Positions 55,235 to 64,000 of a DNA stretch of 64,000 bases are shown piece after piece. Made by a program: the position numbers and the translations under genes. The notes below the pieces were generated by a model. That model had not been told where the DNA came from and did not search any database. It worked only from the letters and a program-made list of their open reading frames with translations. Source of the DNA: Eledone cirrhosa (lineage: Eukaryota; Mollusca; Cephalopoda; Octopoda; Eledonidae); the NCBI GenBank assembly GCA_964016885.1, contig OZ024743.1:169748333-169812332 (forward strand), given 5' to 3'. The first letter of the stretch is position 1, and every line of letters starts with the position of its first letter.

Positions 55235-55262
55235 GGTTTGTTTACACTTTTTTTTTTAAGCT

Positions 55263-56371
55263 GAGAAATATGTGACAAAAATATCGATGGTAAAATGGGG
55301 GTAGTTTATATTCAAAGTCAATATTTTGACGATTTTCACCAAATTTAAATTCTACGTAAATTATTTGCTAAAATGTCTGGAGTGGTTATTTTACAATGAA
55401 GCAATTTTTCTATATTTACTATATCATCATGTGTGTTATTTAGACATTCCCTTGAGATAATTCTCAATACATTTTTATAATTTAAATTTTTTAATACATA
55501 AATATCCCTACACATACACACACGTGTGCGCCGACTGTTTTATTCTGTGACTTAATTTACTTTTTCCTTCAATCTTACTACTGTCTTGTATTTTATTGCT
55601 CTTGCTCGGCCTCTTATATATATATATATATATATCTCACTCTCACTTGTTGTCTCTCCTTCTCACTTCTACTATGAATCCTTACACAATGTTCTCTTAG
55701 TCAATCTTTTTCTTTCACCTATTCTCTATTCATTTTGTCCCCTTGCATATAGTTTCAATTTTCCCCTAATGTTTTTAATGATCTCCATAATGGTTAAAGA
55801 AAATAGATTAAAAAAATATATATATCTTAAACTCTATGGGGTTGACTAATAATATATCAAATTTTATTGATTTTTCAAGTAATAATCTGGCTCTGGCTGA
55901 ATTAAAAAGACTAGCAGAAAAACCACACTGCGGGTGGTTTTCTGCTAGCATGTGTAGTGTGTATATTGATATTATACGCAAGTATATATACATGTAGATA
56001 TGATAGATCAAATAAAATCGTAATTGACAATATAAACAGAAATTGAACGAAGACTGTGTTACACTGTCTTGTGCAATCAGTAACGTAATCCATGATACAT
56101 TAAAAAAAGACAATATTATATAAACTGCATTAGGAGAAAATTAGTGACAGAAAAATAGTATGTTTATTTAAGTGATCGCCACCGGAAGTGTTGACATCAC
56201 ACACTCTCTCTTTCTATATATATGGCAGTTGCAGTGGTGGTGGTGGCAACGATATACCAGAAGTGCAACTCTGAAAAGAAGTCAATTTTAAATTATTTAT
56301 TTTTACGAAATTATTTTTGTTTACAAAATTTAGTAGATAAATTATGTAATATTCATTCATTATTTATTCAA
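55263..56371. other. AT-rich spacer
   Basis: (TA)n at 55615-55635 and no recognised gene. It holds the short inverted repeat at 55911-55948, described separately. Confidence 0.55.
55911..55948. repeat. 16-bp inverted repeat with CTAG ends
   Basis: CTAGCAGAAAAACCAC and GTGGTTTTCTGCTAG lie 7 bp apart and pair over at least 15 positions with one length difference. CTAGCAG resembles the Helitron 3' ends at 8595 and 48228 read in opposite directions. Confidence 0.65.
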
Positions 56372-56559
56372 CGGGCGGTGGATTGGCAGTATCGGTAGTG
56401 GGTCGGACACCATGCGTTGACGCATAGAGTTACGGCCCTTGCCATTCTGTGTTCAAATCTCGCCGAGGTTAACTTTGCCTTTCATCCTTACGGGGTTGAT
56501 AAAATAAAGTACCAGTAATGTACTGGGTAATTGCTGGCCTTGTGCCAATAGTAGAAACA
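56372..56559 (+). mobile_element. tRNA-derived SINE, second subtype, 13-bp target duplication
   Basis: CGGGCGGTGGATTGGCAGT, the subtype block CGTTGACGCATAGAGTTACG, the B-box-like GTGTTCAAATCTCGCC and GTAGAAACA. ATTATTTATTCAA flanks it at 56359-56371 and 56560-56572. Confidence 0.9.
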
Positions 56560-56698
56560 ATTATTTATTCAAAGTAATCCAACTTATTTTACTAACGGGA
56601 TAAAAGAAAATAAACCGTACGCAATCTCGCAGACCTTCCTTTATTATAGTTTAGATTTACCCAGCTTACATGGTTTAAAACAAATTTAACTACTATCT

Positions 56699-57290
56699 AG
56701 GTGACTTAATTAGCAACAGAGGAGGGTGCACTGAGAACATAATAGCTAGAATAAGGATAGGATGGAAAACATTCAGAGGGCTACTCCCACTGTTGACCAC
56801 AAATGGATTCTCCCTACATACTAAAGGATGACTGTATGATGCCTGTGTGTGAAGTGCGATGCTAAATGGTAGTGAAACATGGGCTATGAGTACAGAGGAC
56901 ATATGTAGGCTGGAAAGAAATGAAGTAACCATGTTTCATTGGATGTACAATGTAAATTTGAGAGAAAGGCAGAGAATATATGAACTGAGGGAAAAACTGG
57001 GTTTAAGAGGAATTCAAAGTAGTGTGCAGGAGAGAAGACTGCATTGGTTTGGACATATGATGTGCATGGATGATAGTCACTGGATGAAGAAGTGCCAGGA
57101 GATCCCAGTTGAGGGAAGCCTCAGTAGAGGCAGACCAAGGAAGACCTGGACAGAGGTGGTGATAACTGATCCCAAATTGCTGAGACTCACCAAGGAGGAA
57201 ACTCCTGTCAAGTGGAGAGATGCTGAAAAGGACCTGTCTGACCCATGCAAGCATGGTAAAACAGATATGATGAGGAGGATGAGGATGATG
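56699..57290 (+). pseudogene. RTE-like LINE C-terminal fragment (copy F)
   Basis: Starts in the RT thumb (LGDLISNRGGCTENI) and continues with GWKTFRGLLPLLTTNGFSL, a stop, then the open frame 56859-57620: NGSETWAMSTEDICRLERNE, RLHWFGHMMCMDDSHWMKKC and GSLSRGRPRKTWTEVVITD. It ends with a shortened tail (CCCATGCAAGCATGG, then ATGATGAGG repeats) at about 57290. Closest to copy E by the KKCQEIPVEG block. No RT core. Confidence 0.8.
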
Positions 57291-57387
57291 ATGTATATAT
57301 ATATATATAACGAAGGAAATGTGGTAAGGAACCAGATGGGCCATAACGCACCAAAGTACTCAATACTTAGGGTAGTAGAGTGGGTAA

Positions 57388-57522
57388 TAGGAACGAGTAG
57401 GACCCCGACGGCTGAGCTCAAGCCATTTCGACGGCTAATTCTGGACAAATTAGCCGTCGAAGAGTCCAGAGTTAGCCGTCGAAATGGCTTGAGCTCAGCC
57501 GTTGGGGTCCTACTCGTTCCTA
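57388..57522. repeat. 59-bp near-perfect hairpin with alternative inner stem
   Basis: The left arm 57388-57446 (TAGGAACGAGTAGGACCCCG...) is the inverted complement of 57464-57522 at 57 of 59 positions. Both differences would be G-U pairs in RNA. The 17-base loop repeats part of the right arm, so 57427-57440 can instead pair perfectly over 14 bp with 57448-57461. No coding function; possibly a fold-back element. Confidence 0.85.
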
Positions 57523-57539
57523 TATATACTATATATATA

Positions 57540-57593
<54 letters not shown>

Positions 57594-57596
57594 ATA
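57523..57596. repeat. TA microsatellite
   Basis: (TA)n at 57523-57590 following the hairpin directly. Confidence 0.95.
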
Positions 57597-58147
57597 TGTA
57601 GAGTTAGAAACTCAAAATAGTCTCTTACAATTAAATAGCTCAAGGAAAGAAATTTTTCCGGGCCGTGTAATGTAATTGAATATAAAAGAGAGATAAACAC
57701 AGATATATACATATATGTGTTCAAATCGTAAGGGGCCAAATTCGCTAGGGTGAAAAAAATACTAACTATGAACAATTGGGTTTGCCAGACTCAATTTAAA
57801 AGGATAAATTAAGAAAAGAAATACAAACCGAAATTGCGACAACTGTGATTTAGTGATAGGGAATTACCAATTCTTTTGCTCATCAGTGGGTGTGAAATTA
57901 GTAAACCCTTCACTTCTAAGTATCTCAGAAGACCCAATAGTGTGCGTATATAAAATAACACACATGGCATCAGAACCTAGCATGTCTCATAAACCGTATG
58001 CTACTAAAAATAGCAGCCAAGTTTACTTGACATTTAAATTAGCTCAACAAATTCCGAATATATCAAAGGTATATATAGAGTTAGAAACTGAAAATAGTCT
58101 CTTACAATTAAATAGCTCAAGGAAAGAAATTTTTCTGGGCCGTGTAA
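57597..58147. repeat. ~75-bp direct repeats flanking 400 bp
   Basis: TAGAGTTAGAAACTCAAAAT (57599) and TAGAGTTAGAAACTGAAAAT (58076) each continue AGTCTCTTACAATTAAATAG ... GGGCCGTGTAAT with very few differences. The interior is unassigned. No primer-binding site or polypurine tract was seen, so an LTR reading is not supported. Confidence 0.7.
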
Positions 58148-58589
58148 TATATATATAATTCAATTTGATAATCCACTGACTTTATATATATATATACTAA
58201 TAGAGGTACCCAGCGTTGCTCAGGTATTAAATAGCAGTCATGTATAGTATTCATGTCAATACTTGAGTGCTGCTTTGAAAACTATACTTGTACAAAATCA
58301 TTGGCTTTTTCCAAAAGGGGGTTCCTGCCCCCAGGGGTCCCCTACTCAATATGTCCCAATTCTGAGTGTTCAAATTCATCTGTAGAACATTCGTAGCCCA
58401 TGTATCAAGTTTGGTGAAAATCAGTTGTGAACTCCAGAAGTCATGACGTTTTGTTGCATTGCACTGCAGTGCTTCAGTCGACTCCAAGGAAGCAGTTAAA
58501 GGGGGTTATCTACCGCCGGGGGCCCTATAATCAATATCTGAGAAAATGAAAGTGCCCATGACCATCAGGAGTACATAAGTAACCATGTG

Positions 58590-59985
58590 AGAAACATGAT
58601 TCTTCCAAATGAAGTCCTGCCACAGATAAGATCTGACGCAAATGAGAAATTGCAGTCTTCTAAAGGAAAATGGAATTTCTGCTCCTGATGGAATCATCAC
58701 CTTTTCCACATCCAGAAGGAATGGTGGCCTCGATAACATGTGACATCGCATTCTTTACCACCAGGCGTGTCCCATTGTAGAGTCTTGGCGGATTCAGATT
58801 CCAAAGCAGCATTACCAGAGTTCCTTCTTTAAGTCTTAATATGTGGGAAGGTAGTCCTGTAGGCTCCAACGAATTGAGAAATTCTGGAGGATAATTTACC
58901 ACTTCATTTTGATCTGGGATTGTATCAACTGACATGTAAGTGTGAACACTACCAGGAAGGGACTGCATCAGCTGTTCGTTAAGGTTACTAACAGTATTAT
59001 TTTTTTGAACCAGTATTTCTCTTTCACTCAGCCAATTGTGGTTTTCCTAATTTTCCTTCAAATTTGGAAACACTTCATCTTTGAGATCATCCACAGTATT
59101 AACAATGGTGCAAACTGGACCGCCAGCATCTAGAGGCACCTTGCCATCGCCAAGTGTCAAAATGTCCTTTGCAAATTTGGCTGACAATTGGTTGCTGTGC
59201 AGTTGAGCTCTCATGTTAGTGGTAAGAGCCAGTGTTGTAACTTGTTGCCACAATGGAGAGGACTTAAGGCATGCTTGGACTTCATCAGCTATGCCTGAAA
59301 TCACCAGACAACAGAAACATTACACCTCCCATTGGAGCCTGACTGTCTGTGATATCTTTTAGGGCTCTATCTACTGCTTCCAGAGGTCCTTTGTGAGCCA
59401 TGGTGCATTCATCCCACACACCACACAATGAGATGACACCTTCTGAGGAGTTGCCCCTATTCTGAGCTCTTGCTGATGCTGCATGTAGGTGTGTCAGATG
59501 TTGCTAAATTCAGAGGGAGCTGTCCTGCCACTGGGCAACAAAGATGCAGCAACCCCAGAGGAGGCCATAGCTACCGTGATATCCTTGTGCTGCCTAACAA
59601 AGGTGTGTCAGATGTTGCTAAATTCAGAGGGAGCTGTCCTGCCACTGGGCAACAAAGATGCAGCAACCCCAGAGGAGGCCATAGCTACCGTGATATCCTT
59701 GTGCTGCCTAACTTTTGCAAGGAGGAGCTTTGTTACAAATGTTTTTCCTGTCTTTCCAGGTGCATCCAAGAAGAAGATACCTCCTTTTCAACATGGTCAA
59801 CAATAGTGCTGTAAGCTCGTTGTTGGTCTGGAAGCAGTTGTGGTTCACTTTCAATAACATATTGGGCAAGAGCATCAATGTCATAGGATGTTTCTCATAC
59901 GATAGCTGTGGGAAGGGTATTTGACCCTGTCCGGTAAGTTTTACACATATGATGTGATTATCACGGTGATTCAGAGACACCTAGG
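58590..59985 (-). pseudogene. Helitron Pif1-like helicase with in-frame duplication
   Basis: Minus-strand blocks: FFLDAPGKTGKTFVTKLLL (Walker A intact, about 59785-59725), VRQHKDITVAMASSGVAATL duplicated in tandem, GVWDECTMAHKGPLEAVDRA (Walker B Asp-Glu intact, about 59420-59365), LLSGDFR, GIADEVQACLKSSPLWQQVT, NMRAQLHSNQLSAKFAKD, NYPPEFLNSLEPTGLPSHI and NLNPPRLYNGTRLVVKN. The frame ends at LHLEESCFSHG, where the 3' UTR follows at once: the last ~70 residues are deleted. Better conserved in its active-site motifs than the 32-33 kb copy, but frameshifted before Walker A. Confidence 0.8.
59487..59714. repeat. 114-bp tandem duplication inside the helicase
   Basis: 59487-59600 and 59601-59714 appear identical over the whole unit. 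114 bp is 38 codons, so the helicase frame is kept. Absence of differences implies a recent event. Confidence 0.9.
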
Positions 59986-62129
59986 GGCTGCATTAGACAA
60001 AAACTTGAACATTTTATGAGTCCAAAAGACTCCTGGGAACATAACGCATGTTTGTTCCAAATTTGAAGAAAATCGGTTGCAAACTGTAGAAGTTAAGTGG
60101 GTACAGATACACACACACATCCTCAGTTTTATATATATAGATATATATATGCATCTCACATATGTTCTTGCACTAGGCAGGGTTCTTTGGGTGCATTTTA
60201 TCATAGCACTAGCACTAGGGAGGGTATCATATCTTTGACACAACTGAAGAGTCCCCTCAACCCTTTGTTTGGCAAACTTTTTATAGCTGGATACCCTTGC
60301 TATCACCAATTACCTTACAAGTGGCATTGGGTGCATTTTTTTGTGAGACCATCATTTGAGAGGCTGTTGGTCATTGACTCAATTGAGGAACCCTTGTTTA
60401 CTCTTTGGGGGAAGGCGAAATATATATATACACTTTTCTGCTACTTATAACTCTTTATACATATCTGTACATCTTTTAATTATTACTATTGTTATTATTA
60501 TTTCTGCTATACGCATGTACATGATGTGTGTGGGGGTGCACACCTGTGCCCCCCCCCCCCCCGCCTCTATATATATGCAGGTGTATGTCTGTTTATACAT
60601 GTATATGGGTATGCGCACACACAAGTCTGTGTATATATATATATATGCATATAAATGTGTGTGTATGTAACCATGTGTGTGCATGTGTCTATGTATATTT
60701 ATGTACGTATGTACATAATATATATGTGTGTGTGTGTATATATATATATATATGTGTCTGTACATACTTATGTGCGTGTGTAGGTTTCTGTGTCTGCATG
60801 TATGTATGGATATATATATGCCCGTGTGCGTCTGTCTATGTCTGTCGGATTTCTATATCTTACAATTATTATTGTTATTACTTTCTATCACTATTATCTG
60901 TACCCACAACCAACCAATTCTTTTAATTCCTTTTTTAATTTGTTTCATTTGTTGACAAAAACTTGAACTTTCTTTAATGATATGATGATCTAGCACCGTA
61001 TTGTCCAAGCGTGAGCGTGAACCCCACCAATAGGGTCACCCTCCCTTTCAGCTTCCTGTTTACACCAAAGCCAGTCTTTGAATGACCAAAACACATCCCA
61101 AAAAGCACCCACGCATGTGCCTACACACACACAAATATTTAAATGCTTGCACGCGCACACGCAAACATGCACACGAATATCTGTGAATACACACCCGCAA
61201 TACGCACATATGCCCACGCACAAATGTATATGGCCGATGCCTATATATAAACCTTCTCAGCTCACATACAACAAAAAAATTTTGTCACATCACCAATCTG
61301 AGGAGCAGATCAATACTGGAGTCGGGTCCATAACTCCTATGGGTCACCTTCAGCCAATCCTCTGCAAAACGTGCGATACACAATAAATATTTTTTATATG
61401 TAAATGAAACTTCCTTGTTTTTTCTATTATATCTATATATGAAACACAAATTAAAATAATTTTAAAAACCAAACAATGCATTAGAAAGAACATTAAATCG
61501 CCAAAATAACAAAAGAATCTTACCTTAGCAAATTTAATGATGCCAAATATTCTTGGGTTTAAAAACCCATTATCAAGGGAGTAACCCTATGAGAGGCTTT
61601 AAAAAATCAATAGGATTGACTTGCTTGTTTGGAGAGCAGATTTAAGTTAAATGAAATGAAAAGATGTTAAAATTTCGAACGTGCGCATTGTGAAATGTAT
61701 GATATATGCATGTATGTGCGTGAATATAAGTGTGCTTAGTGGGATGTTTGTATGTGTGTGCATGAATGTAAGTTTATGTAGTGAAAGGTGTGTGCGAATA
61801 TGAAAACAGGAAAAATATGTGTGCGATATATGTATGTGTGTGAGTCTAAGTGTGTTTGCCTAGTGAGGACATAGATTTAATTTGAAAGAAAGAATGAAAC
61901 TGGCTGCTGAGATGTTGGAATACAGGCTTTTAAATTAGCCATTCTGGTGCACTTCTTTCCATTCGATTGCACCCTGAATCCATTTCACATAAAAGCTACA
62001 CAGGTGAACATATGAGAAGATACGGATATAATTAGGAGTTATACAGTTTAGTGCTTTTTGAATACTATGCCAAAAACAATTAAAAGACACTTGTTGATTG
62101 TAACCATGTTCCTCTACACCACTACCATT
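59986..62129. other. spacer rich in TA/TG/CA microsatellites
   Basis: A short block at 60045-60105 (AAATTTGAAGAAAATCGGTT) recalls the Helitron 3' region. Microsatellites occur at 60125-60150, 60425-60435, 60530-60870 (with a C-run at 60549-60562) and 61105-61230, and TG-rich DNA at 61690-61860. Open frames here are artefacts. Confidence 0.6.
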
Positions 62130-62285
62130 GTAATACCATCATCACCCATTGCATTATAACACCACCATCTGCACTACTATTACCAATACCATTATTACTC
62201 CACTACATACCACCACCAAAATCACATACACCACCACCATCATCACTAAAAATATCACCAAAACTACCACCATCACCACAAGTGC
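62130..62285. repeat. ACC/CAT-type degenerate trinucleotide repeat
   Basis: Interspersed CACCAC, CATCAC and ATTACC units over about 150 bp, encoding a Thr-rich frame by chance. Confidence 0.8.
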
Positions 62286-62397
62286 TCCTGTGTTTTCTCT
62301 ACCATCACATCAAACTGAAGGAGACAATTTCAATTGAGCAATAACTAGTCACCATGAGAAGATGACTCAGGAAAATTATTACCATCAGCTTCCTGAT

Positions 62398-63318
62398 CCA
62401 GCACAGTTGAAGATCGGATTGCAGTTTTAGTTACAGGAAAAGGAAAGGAGGAGCTCTTAGGTGTTCTGATTGTAAGAGATAGATCCGGACAACATGTCGC
62501 TGAAGTCATTTTGAAGGAAATTCAACAATTCAGAATTAAAGATAGAATAATTGGTATGTCCTTCAACACCATTGCCAATAACACCAGCATGCACCAAGGA
62601 GCTTATACGAAAATTGCAGCAGCTCTGAAAAAATTCATCTTGTGGCTGGCTTGCTGCCATCACATTCTTGAACTGGTTTTGAAGAAAGTCTTTGAGGTCT
62701 TTTCCCCATCATCTGATCCCGGTTTCCTAGTGTTCAAAAAGTTCCAGAAACGTTGGGTCTCTATTGATAAATCTCATTATCAAACTATCCTGGAAGATTT
62801 TTACAAGCAAAAGAGGGAGGAGCTGGTTGAATATCTACTGACTACTGCTTTCTGGAGATCATCCTTGAGAAGAGTATGCCAAGTTCATAAATATCTTCCT
62901 TCTCTATCTTGTTGGTTGGCCATCTCCACAGTTCTTCTTGGTCCCAGGAGCTTACCACCAGGCTCATTGGATGGTTAAGGCCATATATGTGATCAAGATA
63001 GTTCTGTTCAAACAACAACTTCAGCTTACACCACATGGTACTTGTCAAGTATTGGCTTTTTTTTTAATGAAAGACTTGAACTGGATGAGGAGAAAAAAAA
63101 TGTTCCAAAATCTAACAAAAGAAAAAAAAGGTGATGAAGAAGATTGAAGGCAAAGGAATGGCTTTCGACAACAAAAAACTGAGTGACGTCATTACAAATA
63201 AAACAAATAACTTTGTCCAAAACATTTTGGATTTTTGCACTGATGGCGTTATCAAAGCATCTGTTGATGCTCTGAAAGTTATGAATGACACTGATGATCT
63301 CATTTTGTTCTGTTGAGT
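62398..63318 (+). pseudogene. transposase-like protein, family not assigned
   Basis: Readable in order: IAVLVTGKGKEELLGVLIVR, GMSFNTIANNTSMHQGAY, KKFILWLACCHHILELVLKK (62511-62978 frame) and FEVFSPSSDPGFLVFKKFQK. After a shift comes MVPGAYHQAHWMVKAIYVIK with LFKQQLQLT. These recall an animal family of transposon-derived proteins with conserved SFDTTxxNTG, LACRHHI and PGAxHHARWMAKAIY blocks. Here the first is SFNTIANNT (Asp to Asn) and RHH is CHH. The remainder to 63318 is open in parts without clear motifs. I cannot name the superfamily. A stop at 62976 and further shifts show decay. Confidence 0.5.
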
Positions 63319-63535
63319 GGTTTCGTCATTGGATTCAGTAAATTGAACAGAACAGATAATATACTATGGGCCAGATGCAAAACACATCATAAATAAAAAG
63401 ATATGAAAATGTAAAACTTCTAAATATTATTCAATTGACTTTGTTATTTCATCAAGTTGAACAGGTGCATAATCAACATGAGATGATTGGTGAATAATTT
63501 GCAAAATAGAACACCCTAATATATATATATATATA
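63319..63535. other. spacer
   Basis: AT-rich, with (TA)n at 63519-63536. No feature is recognised. Confidence 0.6.
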
Positions 63536-64000
63536 TTAACCAGGTAATACTAGAGGGTGTCATACCAAAGTATTGGTGCAGCAGCATCATTGTCAACTGC
63601 TACAAGGATAAAGGTGATGCACTAGATAGAGGAAAATATAGAGGCATAAAGCTGATGGACAAGGTTATGAAAGTAACAGAAAGAGTTATAGCACAGTTGA
63701 TTAGGAGCTGAATAAAACTAGGTGAGATGCAATTTGGGTTTGTGCCAGGAAAAGGCTCCACTGATGCCCTCTTCCTTGTGAGGCAATTAAAGGAAAAGTA
63801 CCTGGCTAAAAGTAAGCTGCTCTACCTGGCATTTGTCAATCTGGAGAAAGCCTTCGACAGAGTGCCTCACCCTATAATCTGGTGGGCTCTTAGAAAACTA
63901 GTAGATGAATGGCTTGTGAAAGCAGTACAAGCCATGTATAATGGAGCAGTCAGCAAAGTTAGGGTTAACAATGACTATAGCAAGGAATTTAGCATACAGG
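63536..64000 (+). pseudogene. RTE-like LINE copy G (RT), runs off the right edge
   Basis: Begins mid-RT just after a TA repeat: NQVILEGVIPKYWCSSIIVNC-like with one lost base, KLMDKVMKVTERVIAQLIRS then a stop, then FGFVPGKGSTDALFLVRQL, YLAFVNLEKAFDRVPHPII (the catalytic Asp block reads VNLEKAFD, so the first Asp is Asn and the AFD Asp is kept) and WWALRKLVDEWLVKAVQAMY, with two residues (GV) deleted. It resembles copy C more than A or B. The YADD, finger and C-terminus would lie beyond base 64000. Confidence 0.8.

Larger units (their letters stand above)
50370..55262 (-). mobile_element. L1/Tx1-like LINE, longest copy
   Basis: On the minus strand: a 5' end near 55262, ORF1 (55234 to about 53740) with a CCHC knuckle, a truncated endonuclease (53720 to 53172), the RT (about 52950 to 51324), the C-terminal knuckle region (51142 to 50615) and a 3' UTR with AATAAAGAAACAT at about 50390-50375. 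The coding part is GC-rich against AT-rich flanks. It is pseudogenised by indels, but most blocks are present. Confidence 0.85.
58197..59985 (-). mobile_element. Helitron with helicase, 3' portion
   Basis: On the minus strand, a helicase coding region (59985 to about 58590) is followed by 390 bp of 3' sequence homologous to the Helitrons at 8.6 and 47.2 kb. It ends in ACCTGAGCAACGCTGGGT, then ACCTCTATTAG before T at 58197. The terminal CTRR reads TTAG, one change from CTAG. The Rep domain is not present, and the left limit on the minus strand is uncertain. Confidence 0.8.

Noticed and set aside
57597..58147. LTR retrotransposon
   Set aside because: 75-bp repeats are too short, and no primer-binding site, polypurine tract or pol motif lies between them.
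60445..60955. Tyr/Ile/Cys-rich frames on both strands
   Set aside because: Microsatellite translations with no conserved motif.

Overview
The window looks like transposon-dense intergenic DNA from a cephalopod, most likely an octopus. The basis is the combination of tRNA-derived SINEs, RTE-like LINEs with a shared (ATG)n tail, L1/Tx1-like LINEs, Penelope-like elements with a GIY-YIG endonuclease, Helitrons and long TA/CA microsatellites. The species cannot be fixed from the sequence alone. I found no host gene, no functional tRNA or rRNA gene and no bacterial-type operon. Almost every coding region is a decayed piece of a mobile element.

Layout. 0-3.4 kb: an L1/Tx1-like LINE (minus) running off the left edge, a Penelope-like element (minus) and a truncated SINE. 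3.4-10.8 kb: low-complexity DNA, a SINE split by a hAT-like MITE, a LINE RT fragment, two further tRNA-type SINEs and a 1.07-kb non-autonomous Helitron. 10.8-18.8 kb: RTE-like copies A (plus) and C (minus), a second Penelope-like family carrying a SINE in its ORF, and an RTE fragment. 18.9-25 kb: a tRNA-like dimeric repeat, a Merlin-type DNA transposon derivative with a 9-bp target duplication, isolated LINE and Penelope tails, an old RT and a piggyBac-like MITE. 25-28.6 kb: RTE-like copy B, the most complete of its family here. 28.9-33.4 kb: a Helitron Rep/helicase gene with several lost catalytic residues. 33.4-37.2 kb: a 5'-truncated Tx1-like LINE, two SINEs in succession and a LINE whose ORF carries a single stop codon. 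37.3-43 kb: a long inverted repeat around a Penelope fragment, solo LINE tails, tandem repeats and RTE-like copy E. 43.6-50.3 kb: a Helitron remnant, RTE-like copy D and two Helitrons joined head to tail. 50.4-55.3 kb: the longest Tx1-like LINE (minus). 56.4-64 kb: a SINE, RTE fragments, a 59-bp hairpin, a Helitron with a helicase, a transposase-like gene and RTE copy G running off the right edge.

The elements interact. SINEs share 3' tails with the RTE-like LINEs that probably mobilise them. Short Helitrons share about 400 bp of 3' sequence with the helicase-bearing copy near 58-60 kb, its likely autonomous relative. Insertions nest within one another, so relative ages can be read (SINE into Penelope-like ORF, hAT MITE into SINE, LINE beside Helitron). 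The items most worth a second look are the Merlin derivative, the 59-bp hairpin with an alternative fold, the Helitron family with its head-to-tail junction, the zinc finger inside the RTE reverse transcriptase, and the ~200-bp inverted repeat at 37.3-38.7 kb.
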